Under the pieces are notes generated by a model. It did not search any database, was not told the DNA's origin, and saw only the letters and a program-made list of their open reading frames with translations. The position numbers and the translations under genes are program-made. From NCBI RefSeq assembly GCF_018474015.1, contig NZ_JAHCSG010000005.1:186001-250000 (forward strand): a stretch of DNA of 64,000 nt, written 5' to 3'. Numbering within the stretch: position 1 is the first letter of the stretch; every line of letters starts with the position of its first letter. This DNA comes from Williamsia sp. CHRR-6. GTDB taxonomy: Bacteria; Actinomycetota; Actinomycetes; Mycobacteriales; Mycobacteriaceae. Shown here piece after piece: positions 9,316 through 22,343 of this stretch.

Positions 9316-10739
9316 ACCGTCGCGCCGACACCTCCGGCGGCCGTGAGCGCGCAGCGGGCAACCGCCCCGCCCACCTCCGGGACAAGGCTGTCGACCCGGT
9401 GCGGGCGACCACCCGGGACGTGTTGCGTGCGGTCCGCGAACGCGACGCCTACGCCAACCTGGTGTTGCCGAAGTTGTTGACTGAACGCAAGATCACTGGC
9501 CGCGATGCCGCGCTGGCGACCGAACTCACCTACGGCACCTGCCGTGCGCTCGGGGTACTCGACGAGGTGATCGCCGCGGCGTCAGGTCGTCCGGTCGCCG
9601 AGATCGACGGACCGGTTCTCGACGTGCTGCGCATGGGCGCATACCAACTGCTCCGCACTCGGATCGGCGCCCACGCCGCAGTCTCGACCTCGGTGGACCT
9701 GATCCGTTCTGAGGCCGGGCAGGGCCCGGCCGGATTCTGTAATGCCGTGCTGCGCAAGATCTCCCAACGCGACGACGAGTTGTGGACCGAGGCGCTGGCG
9801 CCGCCGATGGCCCAGGACATGGTGGGTTACCTGGCCTTTCGCTACGCCCACCCGCGTTGGATCGCGCAGGTGTTCGCCGACGCGCTGGGTGGCGGGGCCG
9901 GCGAGCTGGCCGCAGCTTTGGCCGCCGACGACGCTCGACCCCTGGTCCACCTGGCGGCCCGACCCGGGCTGATCACGGCCGAGGAACTCGCCTCCGCCAC
10001 CGGCGGTGAGGTGGGCCGGTTCTCGCCGTACTGCGTGTACCTGTCCGCGGGCGACCCGGGATCGCTGGACGCGGTGCGCGACGGGCTGGCCGGTGTCCAG
10101 GACGAAGGCAGCCAGCTGGTCGCGCGGGCGCTGGCCCAGGCGCAGCTCGAGGGTCCCGACACCGGTCGGTGGGTGGACCTGTGCGCTGGTCCGGGCGGGA
10201 AAGCCGCGCTGCTGGGCGCCGTGGCCGAGCTCGACGGCGCACACCTCGACGCGGTGGAGCCTTCGGAGCATCGCGCCGAACTGGTCCGGCAGGCGTGCGC
10301 AGGCCTGCCGGTGACGGTGCATGTCGCCGACGGCCGCGACAGTCGCCTGACTCCCGGCTACGACCGGGTCCTCGTCGACGCGCCGTGCACCGGGCTGGGT
10401 TCGCTGCGCCGCAGACCCGAAGCTCGGTGGCGGCGGCAACCATCGGATGTGCCCGAGCTCGTCGCGCTGCAGCGACAGTTGCTGCGTGCCGCGATCGAGA
10501 TGACCCGACCCGGCGGCGTGGTGGTCTACTCGACCTGCTCGCCCCACCCGGCGGAGACGGTCGGTGTGGTCGAATCCGTTGTGGCCGAAATGGATTCAGT
10601 ACAGATCATCGATGCCCGGCCGTTGGTGCCGGTGCCTGATCTGCCCGATTCGCCATACGTGCAGCTGTGGCCGCACCGGCACGGCACCGACGCCATGTTC
10701 CTGGCCGCGGTGACCATCGTCGAGCACGGCACCGAGTAG
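9312..10739 (+). CDS. rsmB: 16S rRNA (cytosine-C5) methyltransferase RsmB/Fmu
   Basis: SAM-dependent m5C methyltransferase acting on 16S rRNA. The N-terminal NusB-like RNA-binding domain (residues about 25-160) is followed by a Rossmann methyltransferase domain. This has the SAM-binding [15 protein letters not shown] motif and the two cysteines used in catalysis, in [15 protein letters not shown] and [10 protein letters not shown]. At 475 residues it is slightly longer than E. coli RsmB because of a basic N-terminal tail. ATGA overlap with fmt. Confidence 0.93.
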   Translation: MNRRADTSGGRERAAGNRPAHLRDKAVDPVRATTRDVLRAVRERDAYANLVLPKLLTERKITGRDAALATELTYGTCRALGVLDEVIAAASGRPVAEIDGPVLDVLRMGAYQLLRTRIGAHAAVSTSVDLIRSEAGQGPAGFCNAVLRKISQRDDELWTEALAPPMAQDMVGYLAFRYAHPRWIAQVFADALGGGAGELAAALAADDARPLVHLAARPGLITAEELASATGGEVGRFSPYCVYLSAGDPGSLDAVRDGLAGVQDEGSQLVARALAQAQLEGPDTGRWVDLCAGPGGKAALLGAVAELDGAHLDAVEPSEHRAELVRQACAGLPVTVHVADGRDSRLTPGYDRVLVDAPCTGLGSLRRRPEARWRRQPSDVPELVALQRQLLRAAIEMTRPGGVVVYSTCSPHPAETVGVVESVVAEMDSVQIIDARPLVPVPDLPDSPYVQLWPHRHGTDAMFLAAVTIVEHGTE

Positions 10740-10772
10740 ACACACCCGCGGGGTGGCGGTCCGGCGCGCGCA

Positions 10773-10778
10773 TAGGAT
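10773..10778 (+). promoter_or_regulatory. Leaderless-type -10 element of rpe
   Basis: TAGGAT lies eight bases before the rpe ATG, and there is no ribosome binding site. The spacing fits a transcript starting at or next to the start codon. Confidence 0.5.
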
Positions 10779-10786
10779 CTTCAGCC

Positions 10787-11467
10787 ATGTCCTCGCACCG
10801 CCCGGCTCAGCCGATGATCGCCCCGTCGATTCTGTCCGCAGATTTCGCCAACCTCGCCGCGGAGTCCGCGGCGGTCGGATCAGCCGACTGGCTGCACGTC
10901 GACGTGATGGACGCACACTTCGTGCCCAACCTCACCCTGGGGTTGCCGGTGGTGCAGAGCCTGCTCAAGGCGACCGACATCCCGTTGGACTGCCATCTGA
11001 TGATCGAGGACCCGGCCCGGTGGGCGCCGCCGTACGCCGAGGCGGGCGCCCACAACGTGACCTTCCACGCCGAGGCCACCGATGATCCGGTCGCGGTGGG
11101 CCGTGACATCCGGGCCGCGGGGGCCAAGGCGGGACTGAGCATCAAGCCCGGCACCGCGCTCGACCCGTACCTCGACATCCTCTCCGAGTTCGACACCCTG
11201 CTGGTGATGAGCGTGGAACCCGGGTTCGGTGGGCAGTCGTTCATGCCCGAGGTCCTGGCGAAGGTGCGAGCCATCCGAGCCCGCGTCGACGCCCACGACC
11301 TGCGGCTCATCGTCGAGATCGACGGCGGCATCAACGCCGACACCATCGAGCAGGCCGCCGAGGCCGGCGTGGACTGTTTCGTCGCCGGATCCGCGGTCTA
11401 CGGCGCTGCCGACCCTGCGGTGGCGGTCGAGCAACTACGTGCCCAGGCCGTCGCCGCGCGTGGCTGA
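10787..11467 (+). CDS. rpe: Ribulose-phosphate 3-epimerase
   Basis: Interconverts ribulose 5-phosphate and xylulose 5-phosphate in the pentose phosphate pathway. The 226-residue TIM barrel has [12 protein letters not shown] at the N terminus, the metal/catalytic segment [19 protein letters not shown], and [10 protein letters not shown]. The ATG at 10787 is preceded by TAGGAT and no ribosome binding site, suggesting a leaderless message. The end overlaps ribD by eight bases; the enzyme's substrate ribulose 5-phosphate is also a precursor of riboflavin, used by RibBA encoded downstream. Confidence 0.96.
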   Translation: MSSHRPAQPMIAPSILSADFANLAAESAAVGSADWLHVDVMDAHFVPNLTLGLPVVQSLLKATDIPLDCHLMIEDPARWAPPYAEAGAHNVTFHAEATDDPVAVGRDIRAAGAKAGLSIKPGTALDPYLDILSEFDTLLVMSVEPGFGGQSFMPEVLAKVRAIRARVDAHDLRLIVEIDGGINADTIEQAAEAGVDCFVAGSAVYGAADPAVAVEQLRAQAVAARG

Positions 11468-12500
11468 CACGCCGCCGGGCGGAGCGTCGGTCGATCCGGC
11501 CGTGCTCGCCGCCATGCGCACGGCGATCGAGGCCTCGATCGGTGCGCGAGGGGTCAGCAGCCCCAACCCCCCGGTCGGGGCGGTGATCCTGGCCGCGGAC
11601 GGATCGGTTGCCGGTGTGGGACACACCCAACCCGTGGGCGGTCCGCACGCTGAGGTGATCGCGTTGCGCGCCGCCGCCGAGCGGGCCCGTGGGGGCACCG
11701 CGGTGGTCACCCTCGAACCGTGCGATCACACCGGCCGCACCGGCCCCTGCACCGCGGCGCTGCGCGCCGCCGGGATCGTACGGGTGGCCTACGCGGTCAC
11801 CGATCCCGATCCGGTCGCCGGCGGGGGATCGGATTCGTTACGCGCCGCCGGGATCGAGGTGATCGGGGGCGTCCTGGCCGACGAGGTGGCCGCAGGTCCG
11901 CTGTGCGAGTGGCTGTTCCGCCGCGCACACGGTCGTCCACACGTGACGGTGAAGATCGCGGCCACCCTCGACGGCAGGATCGCGGCGCCGGACGGCAGCA
12001 GTCGATGGATCACCGGTGCGCAGGCCCGCGAACACGCACACCGCGATCGCTCCCAGCTCGACGCCATCGTCGTGGGCACCGGGACGGTGATCACCGACGA
12101 TCCCGCGCTGACCGCGCGACGCCCCGACGGATCCCTGTATCCGCGGCAACCGATCCGGGTGGCGATGGGCCTGCGGGCGGTGCCGGCGCACGCCCGCATC
12201 CGCTCGGACGAGGCGCCCACCCTGATCGTGCCCAGCCATGACCCGCATGCGGTGCTGGCCGCACTCGACGATGCCCTGTCGGTGCTGATCGAGGGGGGAC
12301 CACGCGTCATCGGTGCCTTCGTGGCCGCCGACCTCGTCGACCGCGTGCAGGTGTACCTGGCACCGTTGATCCTCGGGGCGGGTGCAGCAGCGGTCGAGGA
12401 CGGCGCCGTGCGGACCCTCACCGATGGTCATCGATTCGAACGGATCGGCGTTCAGACTCTGGGCGACGACGTTCTGCTCACGCTGAAATCAACCCGATGA
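11460..12500 (+). CDS. ribD: Bifunctional diaminohydroxyphosphoribosylaminopyrimidine deaminase / 5-amino-6-(5-phosphoribosylamino)uracil reductase
   Basis: Catalyses the second and third steps of the GTP branch of riboflavin synthesis. The N-terminal zinc deaminase domain shows NPPVGAVI, the HAEVIAL box and [11 protein letters not shown] (zinc-binding His and two Cys). The C-terminal NADPH-dependent reductase domain starts near residue 160 with [16 protein letters not shown] and includes [21 protein letters not shown] 11460 overlaps the rpe end by eight bases; an ATG at 11516 is out of frame. The gene lies upstream of the FMN riboswitch and so would escape its control if transcribed from rpe. 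Confidence 0.95.
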   Translation: MADTPPGGASVDPAVLAAMRTAIEASIGARGVSSPNPPVGAVILAADGSVAGVGHTQPVGGPHAEVIALRAAAERARGGTAVVTLEPCDHTGRTGPCTAALRAAGIVRVAYAVTDPDPVAGGGSDSLRAAGIEVIGGVLADEVAAGPLCEWLFRRAHGRPHVTVKIAATLDGRIAAPDGSSRWITGAQAREHAHRDRSQLDAIVVGTGTVITDDPALTARRPDGSLYPRQPIRVAMGLRAVPAHARIRSDEAPTLIVPSHDPHAVLAALDDALSVLIEGGPRVIGAFVAADLVDRVQVYLAPLILGAGAAAVEDGAVRTLTDGHRFERIGVQTLGDDVLLTLKSTR

Positions 12501-12566
12501 ACTGCACTATCTGCAGGTGAGCGGGCCGATCGGGTGCTGGGTGCTGTGCTAGTTTCGATGGTGGAA

Positions 12567-12728
12567 GTTCTCAGGGCGGGGTGCGATTCCCCACCGGCGG
12601 TGATGGCGAGCGATCGTCGAGCCCGCGAGCGCCCGGGACCGCTGCGGCTGATGCCGCCAGTGTTTCCGGGGTCAGCAGATCCGGTGTGATCCCGGAGCCG
12701 ACGGTCATAGTCCGGATGAAGCGAGAAC
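12567..12728 (+). ncRNA. FMN riboswitch (RFN element)
   Basis: The region contains the hallmark conserved blocks of the RFN element: TCTCAGGGCGGGGTG with ATTCCCCACCGGCGGTGAT at the 5' side, GCCGGTCAGCAGATCCGGTG-like blocks in the middle, and ACGGTCATAGTCCGGATGAA with GAGAAC at the 3' end. The closing P1 helix pairs GTTCTC (12567-12572) with GAGAAC (12723-12728). It binds FMN and represses the downstream ribE-ribBA-ribH genes; with the ribE GTG 55 bases downstream and no obvious terminator, control is probably at translation initiation. Confidence 0.95.
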
Positions 12729-12783
12729 GTGCCGCGGTGGTCGCGGTCGTCGTGCCCTGGGTCGAACAGACTCGAGGAGCATC

Positions 12784-13430
12784 GTGTTCACCGGAATCGT
12801 CGAAGAGCGTGGGACCATCGTCTCCCGCGAGGAGCTGCCCGATGCGGCGCGGTTCACCGTCCGCGGCCCTCTGGTCACCTCCGATGCGCGGCACGGCGAT
12901 TCCATCGCCGTGAACGGCGTATGTCTGACCGTGGTGTCTGCGCCCACACCGGACTCCTTCACCGTCGACGTGATGGCCGAGACGTTACGGCGCAGCTCGC
13001 TGGCCCGACTCGACGCGGGCGCCGCGGTGAACCTCGAGCGCGCGATGTCGGCGGGGGGTCGATTCGGCGGTCACATCGTGCAGGGGCATGTGGACGGAGT
13101 GGGTCGCATCCTGTCGATCAGTCCCTCACAGAACTGGACTGTCATCCGCATCGCGCTGCCGACCGAGGTGGCGCGTTACGTCGTGGAGAAGGGCTCCATC
13201 ACCGTCGACGGCATCTCGTTGACCGTCTCGGCTGTGTCCGACCCGAGCGCAGCCGACGCGTGGTTTGAGATCTCGTTGATCCCCACCACACTCACCGTCA
13301 CCACCCTGGGGGCTGCGGCGGTCGGTGACACCGTGAACCTAGAGGTGGATGTGATCGCGAAATATGTTGAGCGCCTGTCGATCCCGACCCGCGCGGATGG
13401 TTCCGTCGTATCTGATGGGCAGGTGGGGTG

Positions 13431-13431
<1 letters not shown>
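12784..13431 (+). CDS. ribE: Riboflavin synthase alpha subunit
   Basis: Dismutates two molecules of 6,7-dimethyl-8-ribityllumazine into riboflavin and the pyrimidinedione. The 215-residue protein begins [10 protein letters not shown], the classic N terminus, and has two lumazine-binding repeats (about residues 1-90 and 97-190), the second opening with [13 protein letters not shown]. The GTG start lies downstream of the FMN riboswitch. Its stop overlaps the start of ribBA. Confidence 0.96.
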
Positions 13432-15700
<2,269 letters not shown>

Positions 15701-15717
<17 letters not shown>

Positions 15718-15793
15718 GGCAACCACGGCCCAGCCGGCCTGAGGCAACCACGGCCGAGCCGGCCTGAGGCAACCACGGCCGAGCCGGCCTGAG
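15701..15793 (+). repeat. 25-base tandem repeat, 3.7 copies, across a stop codon
   Basis: Copies begin at 15701, 15726, 15751 and 15776 (last one partial). Each contains the core AGCCGGCCTGAGGCAACCA; only one base differs between copies (second copy CCCAG against CCGAG). The first copy supplies the last codons and the TGA (15715-15717) of the upstream membrane-protein gene, so each further copy repeats that gene end. The GGCC-rich units could form small hairpins at the end of the riboflavin transcript. The 25-base unit is not a multiple of three. Confidence 0.95.
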
Positions 15794-15826
15794 TTTCACA
15801 CCGGCCGAACCGTCAGGGCGGCGTAC

Positions 15827-15832
15827 TACCCT
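15827..15832 (+). promoter_or_regulatory. Leaderless-type -10 element of uvrC
   Basis: TACCCT lies seven bases before the uvrC GTG and there is no ribosome binding site, the same spacing as several other genes here. It implies that uvrC has its own promoter after the riboflavin operon. Confidence 0.5.
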
Positions 15833-15839
15833 TGGGATC

Positions 15840-17945
15840 GTGCCTGACCCGTCCACGTATCGCCCTGCCCCGGGAAGCATCCCGGTCCAGCCGGGTGTGT
15901 ACAAATTCCGCGACGGTCACGGGCGAGTCATCTATGTGGGCAAGGCGAAAAACCTACGGTCGCGGTTGACCTCGTACTTCGCAGACCTGTCCACCCTGCA
16001 CCCCCGGACCCGCCAGATGGTCACCACCGCGGCGTCGGTGGAGTGGACGGTGGTGGGTACCGAGGTCGAGGCGCTGCAGCTCGAATACAACTGGATCAAG
16101 GAGTTCGACCCGCGGTTCAACGTCCGCTACCGCGACGACAAAACCTATCCGATGCTGGCGGTGACCCTGAACGAGGAGTATCCGCGACTGTTCGTCTATC
16201 GGGGACCGCGCCGCAAGGGGGTCCGGTATTTCGGACCGTATTCGCACGCCTGGGCCATCCGCGAGACGCTCGACCTGTTGACGCGAGTCTTTCCCGCTCG
16301 CACGTGTTCGGCCGGGGTGTTCCGCCGGCACCGACAGATCGACCGGCCCTGCCTGTTGGGCTACATCGACAAGTGTTCGGCGCCGTGTGTGGGCCGGGTC
16401 GATGCCGCCGAGCACCGTGCGATAGTCGAGGACTTCTGCGACTTCCTCGCCGGTCGCACCGACCGGTTGATCAAGCATCTGGACAACCAGATGGCCACCG
16501 CGGCAGCCGAACTCGACTTCGAGAAGGCTGCGCGGCTTCGCGATGACATCGGGGCACTGCGGCGGGCGATGGAGAAGCAGGCGGTGGTCCTCGGTGACGG
16601 TACCGACGCCGACGTCATCGCGATGGTGGCCGACGATCTCGAGGTGTCGGTGCAGATCTTCCACGTACGCGGCGGGCGGGTACGGGGTGAACGCGGGTGG
16701 GTGGTGGAACGGACCGACGTGGTCGACGCCGCCGACGCCGACTCTGCTGCCGAGGCTGCCATGGCCGAACAGGTCGGGCAGTTCCTCACGCAGTTCTACG
16801 GAGCGCAGGTCGACCAGGACGCCACGGTCGCCGTCGCAGGCGATCACGCTGCGGCCGAGCCCGTGCCCAAAGAGGTTCTGGTGCCGGTACTCCCGCCCGA
16901 CCCCGAGGGATTCGTGCGGTGGCTCAGCGAGCTTCGCGGGTCGGCGGTCGATCTGCGTGTGCCGCAGCGGGGGGACAAGAAGGCGCTGTTCGACACGGTG
17001 GAACGCAACGCCGGTGAAGCGCTGACCCAGCACAAGTTGCGGCGGGCCGGCGATCTGACCACCCGATCGGCCGCGCTGACCGAGATTCAGGAGACGCTCG
17101 GCCTCGACATCGCACCGCTGCGCATCGAGTGCATAGACATCTCCCATGTGCAGGGCACCGACGTGGTGGCCTCGCTGGTGGTCTTCGAGGACGGGCTGCC
17201 GCGTAAGTCCGACTATCGGCACTACGCGATCAAGGAGGCGGCCGGTGACGGCCGCTCCGATGACGTTGCCTCGATCGCCGAGGTGACACGCCGCCGGTTC
17301 CTCCGGCACCGGGCCGACCCGGACCCCACGCCCGAACACGGTGCGCGGGACGACTCTGGGCCGGGCACTCTTGGATTACCCACCGGCACAACCGCAACCG
17401 GGCAGGCCCGGTCCGCTGACGAGGCGTCGTCGGCCAACGGAGGCGATCTCGCCCCGGAGGCGGCACTCGATCCTGCGACCGGTCGGCCCCGCCGGTTCGC
17501 GTACCCGCCCAACCTGTTCGTCGTCGACGGCGGCGGTCCACAGGTGCGGGCCGCGGCCGCAGTGCTTGATGATCTCGGCATCACCGATGTCGCCGTGGTG
17601 GGATTGGCAAAACGACTCGAGGAGGTCTGGACACCCGATGACGAGGATCCGGTCATCTTCCCTCGTAGCAGTGAGGCGTTGTTCCTGCTGCAGCGGGTGC
17701 GCGACGAGGCGCATCGTTTCGCCATCACCTACCACCGCAGCAAGCGCAGCAAACGCATGACCGCCTCGGTGCTCGACGGTGTACCGGGTCTGGGTCAGAC
17801 GCGCCGGTCGGCGCTGGTGCAGCATTTCGGTTCGGTGGCCCGACTGCGCAACGCCACAGTCGAGGAGATCGCCACCGTGCCCGGCATCGGGGCGGCCACC
17901 GCAGCCGCAGTGGCTCAAGCCCTCGCCGATGGAGGTGACCGATGA
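15840..17945 (+). CDS. uvrC: Excinuclease ABC subunit C
   Basis: Makes the two incisions in nucleotide excision repair. The 701-residue protein has the N-terminal GIY-YIG nuclease ([26 protein letters not shown] cut here as GVYKF...[11 protein letters not shown]), a UVR motif near residues 210-240, the RNase H-like C-terminal nuclease ([28 protein letters not shown]), and tandem helix-hairpin-helix motifs at the end ([16 protein letters not shown]). Between residues about 488 and 553 a low-complexity Gly/Ala/Ser/Thr insert interrupts the C-terminal nuclease domain; it is longer than in E. coli UvrC. Overlaps rapZ by four bases. Confidence 0.96.
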   Translation: MPDPSTYRPAPGSIPVQPGVYKFRDGHGRVIYVGKAKNLRSRLTSYFADLSTLHPRTRQMVTTAASVEWTVVGTEVEALQLEYNWIKEFDPRFNVRYRDDKTYPMLAVTLNEEYPRLFVYRGPRRKGVRYFGPYSHAWAIRETLDLLTRVFPARTCSAGVFRRHRQIDRPCLLGYIDKCSAPCVGRVDAAEHRAIVEDFCDFLAGRTDRLIKHLDNQMATAAAELDFEKAARLRDDIGALRRAMEKQAVVLGDGTDADVIAMVADDLEVSVQIFHVRGGRVRGERGWVVERTDVVDAADADSAAEAAMAEQVGQFLTQFYGAQVDQDATVAVAGDHAAAEPVPKEVLVPVLPPDPEGFVRWLSELRGSAVDLRVPQRGDKKALFDTVERNAGEALTQHKLRRAGDLTTRSAALTEIQETLGLDIAPLRIECIDISHVQGTDVVASLVVFEDGLPRKSDYRHYAIKEAAGDGRSDDVASIAEVTRRRFLRHRADPDPTPEHGARDDSGPGTLGLPTGTTATGQARSADEASSANGGDLAPEAALDPATGRPRRFAYPPNLFVVDGGGPQVRAAAAVLDDLGITDVAVVGLAKRLEEVWTPDDEDPVIFPRSSEALFLLQRVRDEAHRFAITYHRSKRSKRMTASVLDGVPGLGQTRRSALVQHFGSVARLRNATVEEIATVPGIGAATAAAVAQALADGGDR

Positions 17946-18952
17946 GCGGTCCCGACACCGACACCAGCGCAACAGAATCCGACGCGCAGGAATCCGACGC
18001 ACAGGAATCCGACGCAGCCGAATCCGGCACCGAGTCGGGTGGACCGGTCGATGTGTTGTTGGTGACGGGGATGTCAGGTGCCGGTCGCGGCACGGTGGCC
18101 AAGCTGCTCGAGGACCTCGGTTGGTATGTGGCCGACAACGTACCGGGGTCGATGATCGCGAGCATGGTCGAGGTGACCCGGGCCGATGACCCGTCGATGA
18201 CCCGGATCGCCGTGGTGATGCGCGCCTCGGCCAACGCCTTCGCCACGGCGACCGCGTTCGCCGCCGAGGTGGCCGACGTGCGGCGCGACCTCGAAGCCGG
18301 TGGACGAGCGCCGCGCCTGCTGTTCCTCGACGCCGACGACGGTGCTCTGGTGCGTCGGTTCGAGCAGGTACGGCGGCGACATCCTCTACAGGACAACGGC
18401 ACGCTGATCGACGGCATCTCGCGGGAGCGAGCAGTACTCGGTCCGGTGGCCGAGCAGGCCGATCTGGTGGTCGACACCTCGGTGCTGTCGGTGACCGCGT
18501 TGCGCGAGATCATCGACAACGCCTTCGCTCAACCTGCCACCACCCGGGTGCGGATCACCGTGGAGTCGTTCGGCTTCAAATACGGATTGCCCATCGACGC
18601 CGACCTCGTCGCCGACATGCGATTTCTGCCCAACCCCTACTGGGTGCCCGAACTGCGCGACCTCGACGGCCGCGATGACGCCGTCGCCGACTACGTGCTC
18701 GGACAGGATGGTGCGCAGGACTACCTCGCGGCCTACGAGCAGCTGATCCGGCTGACTGCACGCGGCTATCACCGAGAAGGCAAGCGTTACATGACCGTTG
18801 CCATCGGATGTACCGGCGGCAAGCACCGCAGCGTCGCCATGGCCGAAGAGATGAGGCGGCGACTGCGTGGACGCGACGGTGCCGCGGTGCTCGACGACGC
18901 CGTCGACGACGCACCGGTGCGGGTGGTCCACCGCGATCTGGGGCGCGAATGA
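17942..18952 (+). CDS. rapZ: RapZ/YvcJ-family nucleotide-binding protein
   Basis: P-loop protein of the RNase adapter family, which in other bacteria binds UDP-GlcNAc or small RNAs and nucleotides. The 336-residue protein has a Walker A-like loop GMSGAGRGT (residues 43-51), where the usual Lys is Arg49, and the conserved C-terminal domain with [17 protein letters not shown] and [12 protein letters not shown]. The Arg is also present in the M. tuberculosis homologue Rv1421 as remembered. The first 33 residues are an acidic low-complexity extension with an ESDAQ repeat. It forms the conserved rapZ-yvcK-whiA trio. Confidence 0.92.
   Translation: MSGPDTDTSATESDAQESDAQESDAAESGTESGGPVDVLLVTGMSGAGRGTVAKLLEDLGWYVADNVPGSMIASMVEVTRADDPSMTRIAVVMRASANAFATATAFAAEVADVRRDLEAGGRAPRLLFLDADDGALVRRFEQVRRRHPLQDNGTLIDGISRERAVLGPVAEQADLVVDTSVLSVTALREIIDNAFAQPATTRVRITVESFGFKYGLPIDADLVADMRFLPNPYWVPELRDLDGRDDAVADYVLGQDGAQDYLAAYEQLIRLTARGYHREGKRYMTVAIGCTGGKHRSVAMAEEMRRRLRGRDGAAVLDDAVDDAPVRVVHRDLGRE
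17975..18019 (+). repeat. 15-base in-frame repeat in the rapZ N terminus
   Basis: Three 15-base units start at 17975, 17990 and 18005, each encoding ESDAQ or ESDAA, with a degenerate fourth. They form an acidic tail before the RapZ P-loop domain. Confidence 0.9.
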
Positions 18953-19974
18953 GCGGCATCGGTCGCGTGGTCGCGCTGGGTGGCGGCCACGGCCTGTTCG
19001 CCACGCTCACCGCGATGCGTCGTATCACCGAGGACGTGACCGCGGTGGTGACCGTCGCCGACGACGGTGGCTCCTCGGGCCGGCTGCGATCGGAGCTCCC
19101 GGTGATCCCACCGGGCGATCTGCGGATGGCCCTGGCGGCACTGCTGGCCACCCAGACGCCCGGCGCCGGTGCGGCCCCGGCCGCTGACCCACAACGCTGG
19201 GTCACGTTGCTACAACACCGATTCGGCGGGCACGGTGCCCTTGCCGGGCATCCGGTGGGCAACCTGCTGTTGGCCGGACTGTGCGAGATCACCGGCGACC
19301 CGGTGGCGGCGTTGGATGCGCTACGGGGACTGTTCGGGGTGACCGGTCGTGTGCTCCCGATGTCCACGGTGCCGCTGGGTATCGAGGCCGACGTGTCGGG
19401 ACTGGAGGCCGATCCGCGGATAAGTCGAGTGATCGCCGGGCAGGTGGCGGTGGCCACCACGCCGGGCAAGGTTCGTCGCGTGCGACTGGTGCCCGCCGAT
19501 GCCCCTGCCTGCGATGAGGCGGTGTCGGCGATCATGGCTGCCGATCTGGTGGTCCTCGGTCCGGGATCGTGGTTCTCCAGCGTCATCCCGCATGTTTTGG
19601 TGGGACCTCAACTCGAGGCCCTCATCGCGACACCGGCGCGCCGGATGCTGTTCGTCAACCTCGCACCCGAACCCGGTGAGACGAGCGGGTTCTCGGTGGA
19701 ACGACACCTGCACGTCCTGCACGCGCACGCCGACGCACTCCGGGTCGATGACGTGTTGGTCGATGCGGGTTCGGCGCCGCCGGGGCGCGAACGCGACCAC
19801 ATCGCGCGGGCCGCAGCCCTGTTCGGGGCACGACTGCACGTCGGTGACCTGGGGCGACCGGGTGTCCACGTACACGATCCGGAGAAACTTGCGAGCATGG
19901 TGCTCGGGCTGTGCGGCGAGGTGCGCAGTGGCTACGCTGTCGAGGCGGTCGACGGACCGCACGCTCTCGACTAG
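18949..19974 (+). CDS. yvcK: YvcK/CofD-like protein (gluconeogenesis factor family)
   Basis: A 341-residue protein of the YvcK family, which binds UDP-sugars and is needed for normal cell wall and growth on gluconeogenic carbon in other bacteria (CuvA in mycobacteria). It shows the family opening VVALGGGHGLFATL, TVADDGGSSGRLR, LPPGDLR-like IPPGDLRMAL, GHPVGNLLLAG and LGPGSWFSS. The ATG at 18949 overlaps the rapZ stop. It is probably translated together with rapZ and whiA. Confidence 0.93.
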   Translation: MSGIGRVVALGGGHGLFATLTAMRRITEDVTAVVTVADDGGSSGRLRSELPVIPPGDLRMALAALLATQTPGAGAAPAADPQRWVTLLQHRFGGHGALAGHPVGNLLLAGLCEITGDPVAALDALRGLFGVTGRVLPMSTVPLGIEADVSGLEADPRISRVIAGQVAVATTPGKVRRVRLVPADAPACDEAVSAIMAADLVVLGPGSWFSSVIPHVLVGPQLEALIATPARRMLFVNLAPEPGETSGFSVERHLHVLHAHADALRVDDVLVDAGSAPPGRERDHIARAAALFGARLHVGDLGRPGVHVHDPEKLASMVLGLCGEVRSGYAVEAVDGPHALD

Positions 19975-20055
19975 AGGTTGCGGTCGGTGAGCGGTCCCTC
20001 GGCGGTCAACCCGCACGAACTCGCGGTGCAGCCCTGGGCAGGAGGACGACGACCG

Positions 20056-21039
20056 GTGGCGATGACAGCAGCCGTCAAGGACGAGCTGAGCCGACTCGTG
20101 GTGACGCAGATCAGTTGCCGCAAGGCCGAGGTCTCGGCCTTGCTGCGGTTCGCCGGCGGCCTGCACATCGTGGCGGGCCGGGTCGTCGTCGAGGCCGAGG
20201 TTGACCTGGGCAACGTGGCGCGGCGGCTACGCAAGGAGATCTTCGACCTCTACGGCTACAACGCCGACATCAACGTGGTGCGCGGCGGCGGGATCCGCAA
20301 GGGCGCGCGCTATCAGGTACGTGTCACCAAGGATGGTGAGGCGTTGGCCCGCCAGACCGGTCTGCTCGACCTGCGCGGCCGTCCGGTGCGCGGTCTGCCC
20401 GCGCAGGTGGTGGGCGGCGGGATCGCCGACGCCGAGGCCGCTTGGCGCGGTGCGTTTCTCGCGCACGGGTCACTCACCGAGCCGGGTCGGTCCTCGGCGC
20501 TGGAGGTCAGTTGTCCCGGACCCGAGGCGGCCCTGGCATTGGTGGGCGCGGCGCGTCGACTCGGGGTGTCGGCCAAGGCGCGTGAGGTGCGTGGCGCCGA
20601 CCGTGTGGTGATCCGTGACGGTGAGGCGATCGGTGCGTTGCTGACCCGGATGGGCGCGCAGGACACCCGACTCACCTGGGAAGAGCGCCGGATGCGACGC
20701 GAGGTGCGTGCCACCGCAAACCGCCTCGCGAACTTCGACGACGCGAACCTGCGTCGCTCGGCGCGCGCCGCGGTGGCCGCAGCCGCCCGAGTGGAACGCG
20801 CCCTGGAGATCCTCGGCGACACCGTGCCCGATCACCTGGTGGCCGCCGGTCGATTGCGGGTCGAACACCGACAGGCCTCGCTGGAGGAGCTGGGACAACT
20901 GGCCGATCCACCCATGACCAAGGATGCCGTCGCAGGTCGGATTCGGCGGCTGCTGTCGATGGCTGACAAGAAGGCACACACCGAGGGCATCCCCGACACC
21001 GAGTCCGCGGTCACCTCCGATCTTCTCGACGACGCCTGA
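20056..21039 (+). CDS. whiA: WhiA-family sporulation/cell-division transcription regulator
   Basis: DNA-binding protein of the WhiA family with an N-terminal LAGLIDADG homing-endonuclease-like domain (residues about 10-200) and a C-terminal helix-turn-helix ([25 protein letters not shown]). It activates division genes with WhiB2 in related bacteria. The frame is open from 19978, but GTG 20056 is preferred: it lies 10 bases after GGAGG (20041-20045) and gives [14 protein letters not shown], the family N terminus. 327 residues. Confidence 0.94.
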   Translation: MAMTAAVKDELSRLVVTQISCRKAEVSALLRFAGGLHIVAGRVVVEAEVDLGNVARRLRKEIFDLYGYNADINVVRGGGIRKGARYQVRVTKDGEALARQTGLLDLRGRPVRGLPAQVVGGGIADAEAAWRGAFLAHGSLTEPGRSSALEVSCPGPEAALALVGAARRLGVSAKAREVRGADRVVIRDGEAIGALLTRMGAQDTRLTWEERRMRREVRATANRLANFDDANLRRSARAAVAAAARVERALEILGDTVPDHLVAAGRLRVEHRQASLEELGQLADPPMTKDAVAGRIRRLLSMADKKAHTEGIPDTESAVTSDLLDDA

Positions 21040-21076
21040 AGCCCGGCGCTGACCTCCCCGACCGTCTGAATCCCAG

Positions 21077-21102
21077 ACCCGGTGAACCCTGGGCCACCGG
21101 GT
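21077..21102 (+). terminator. Hairpin after whiA
   Basis: A perfect 8-base stem ACCCGGTG (21077-21084) pairs with CACCGGGT (21095-21102) around a 10-base loop, 37 bases after the whiA stop. No U-run follows, as is common in high-GC actinobacteria. Confidence 0.6.
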
Positions 21103-21187
21103 GCCTCGGGTGCCCCGATCTCCTGTTGCCGGGTGAGTGGGGATGCCCAGTCGCCCCACCACTAGTCTCAGTAGCGTCCGCAGTCGC

Positions 21188-21193
21188 TAGGCT
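21188..21193 (+). promoter_or_regulatory. Candidate -10 element of the gap-pgk-tpiA operon
   Basis: TAGGCT lies 117 bases before the gap GTG in an otherwise gene-free 270-base region. The same hexamer precedes secG. The resulting leader of about 110 bases contains two copies of CTCACCAGCAAG (21273-21284 and 21289-21300), the second running into the ribosome binding site. Confidence 0.4.
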
Positions 21194-21195
21194 GA

Positions 21196-22326
<1,131 letters not shown>

Positions 22327-22343
22327 GCGGTCGAGAACACCTC

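Noticed and set aside
19978-20055. An earlier TTG start for whiA
   Set aside because: The extra 26 residues do not resemble the family, while GTG 20056 has GGAGG at the right distance.
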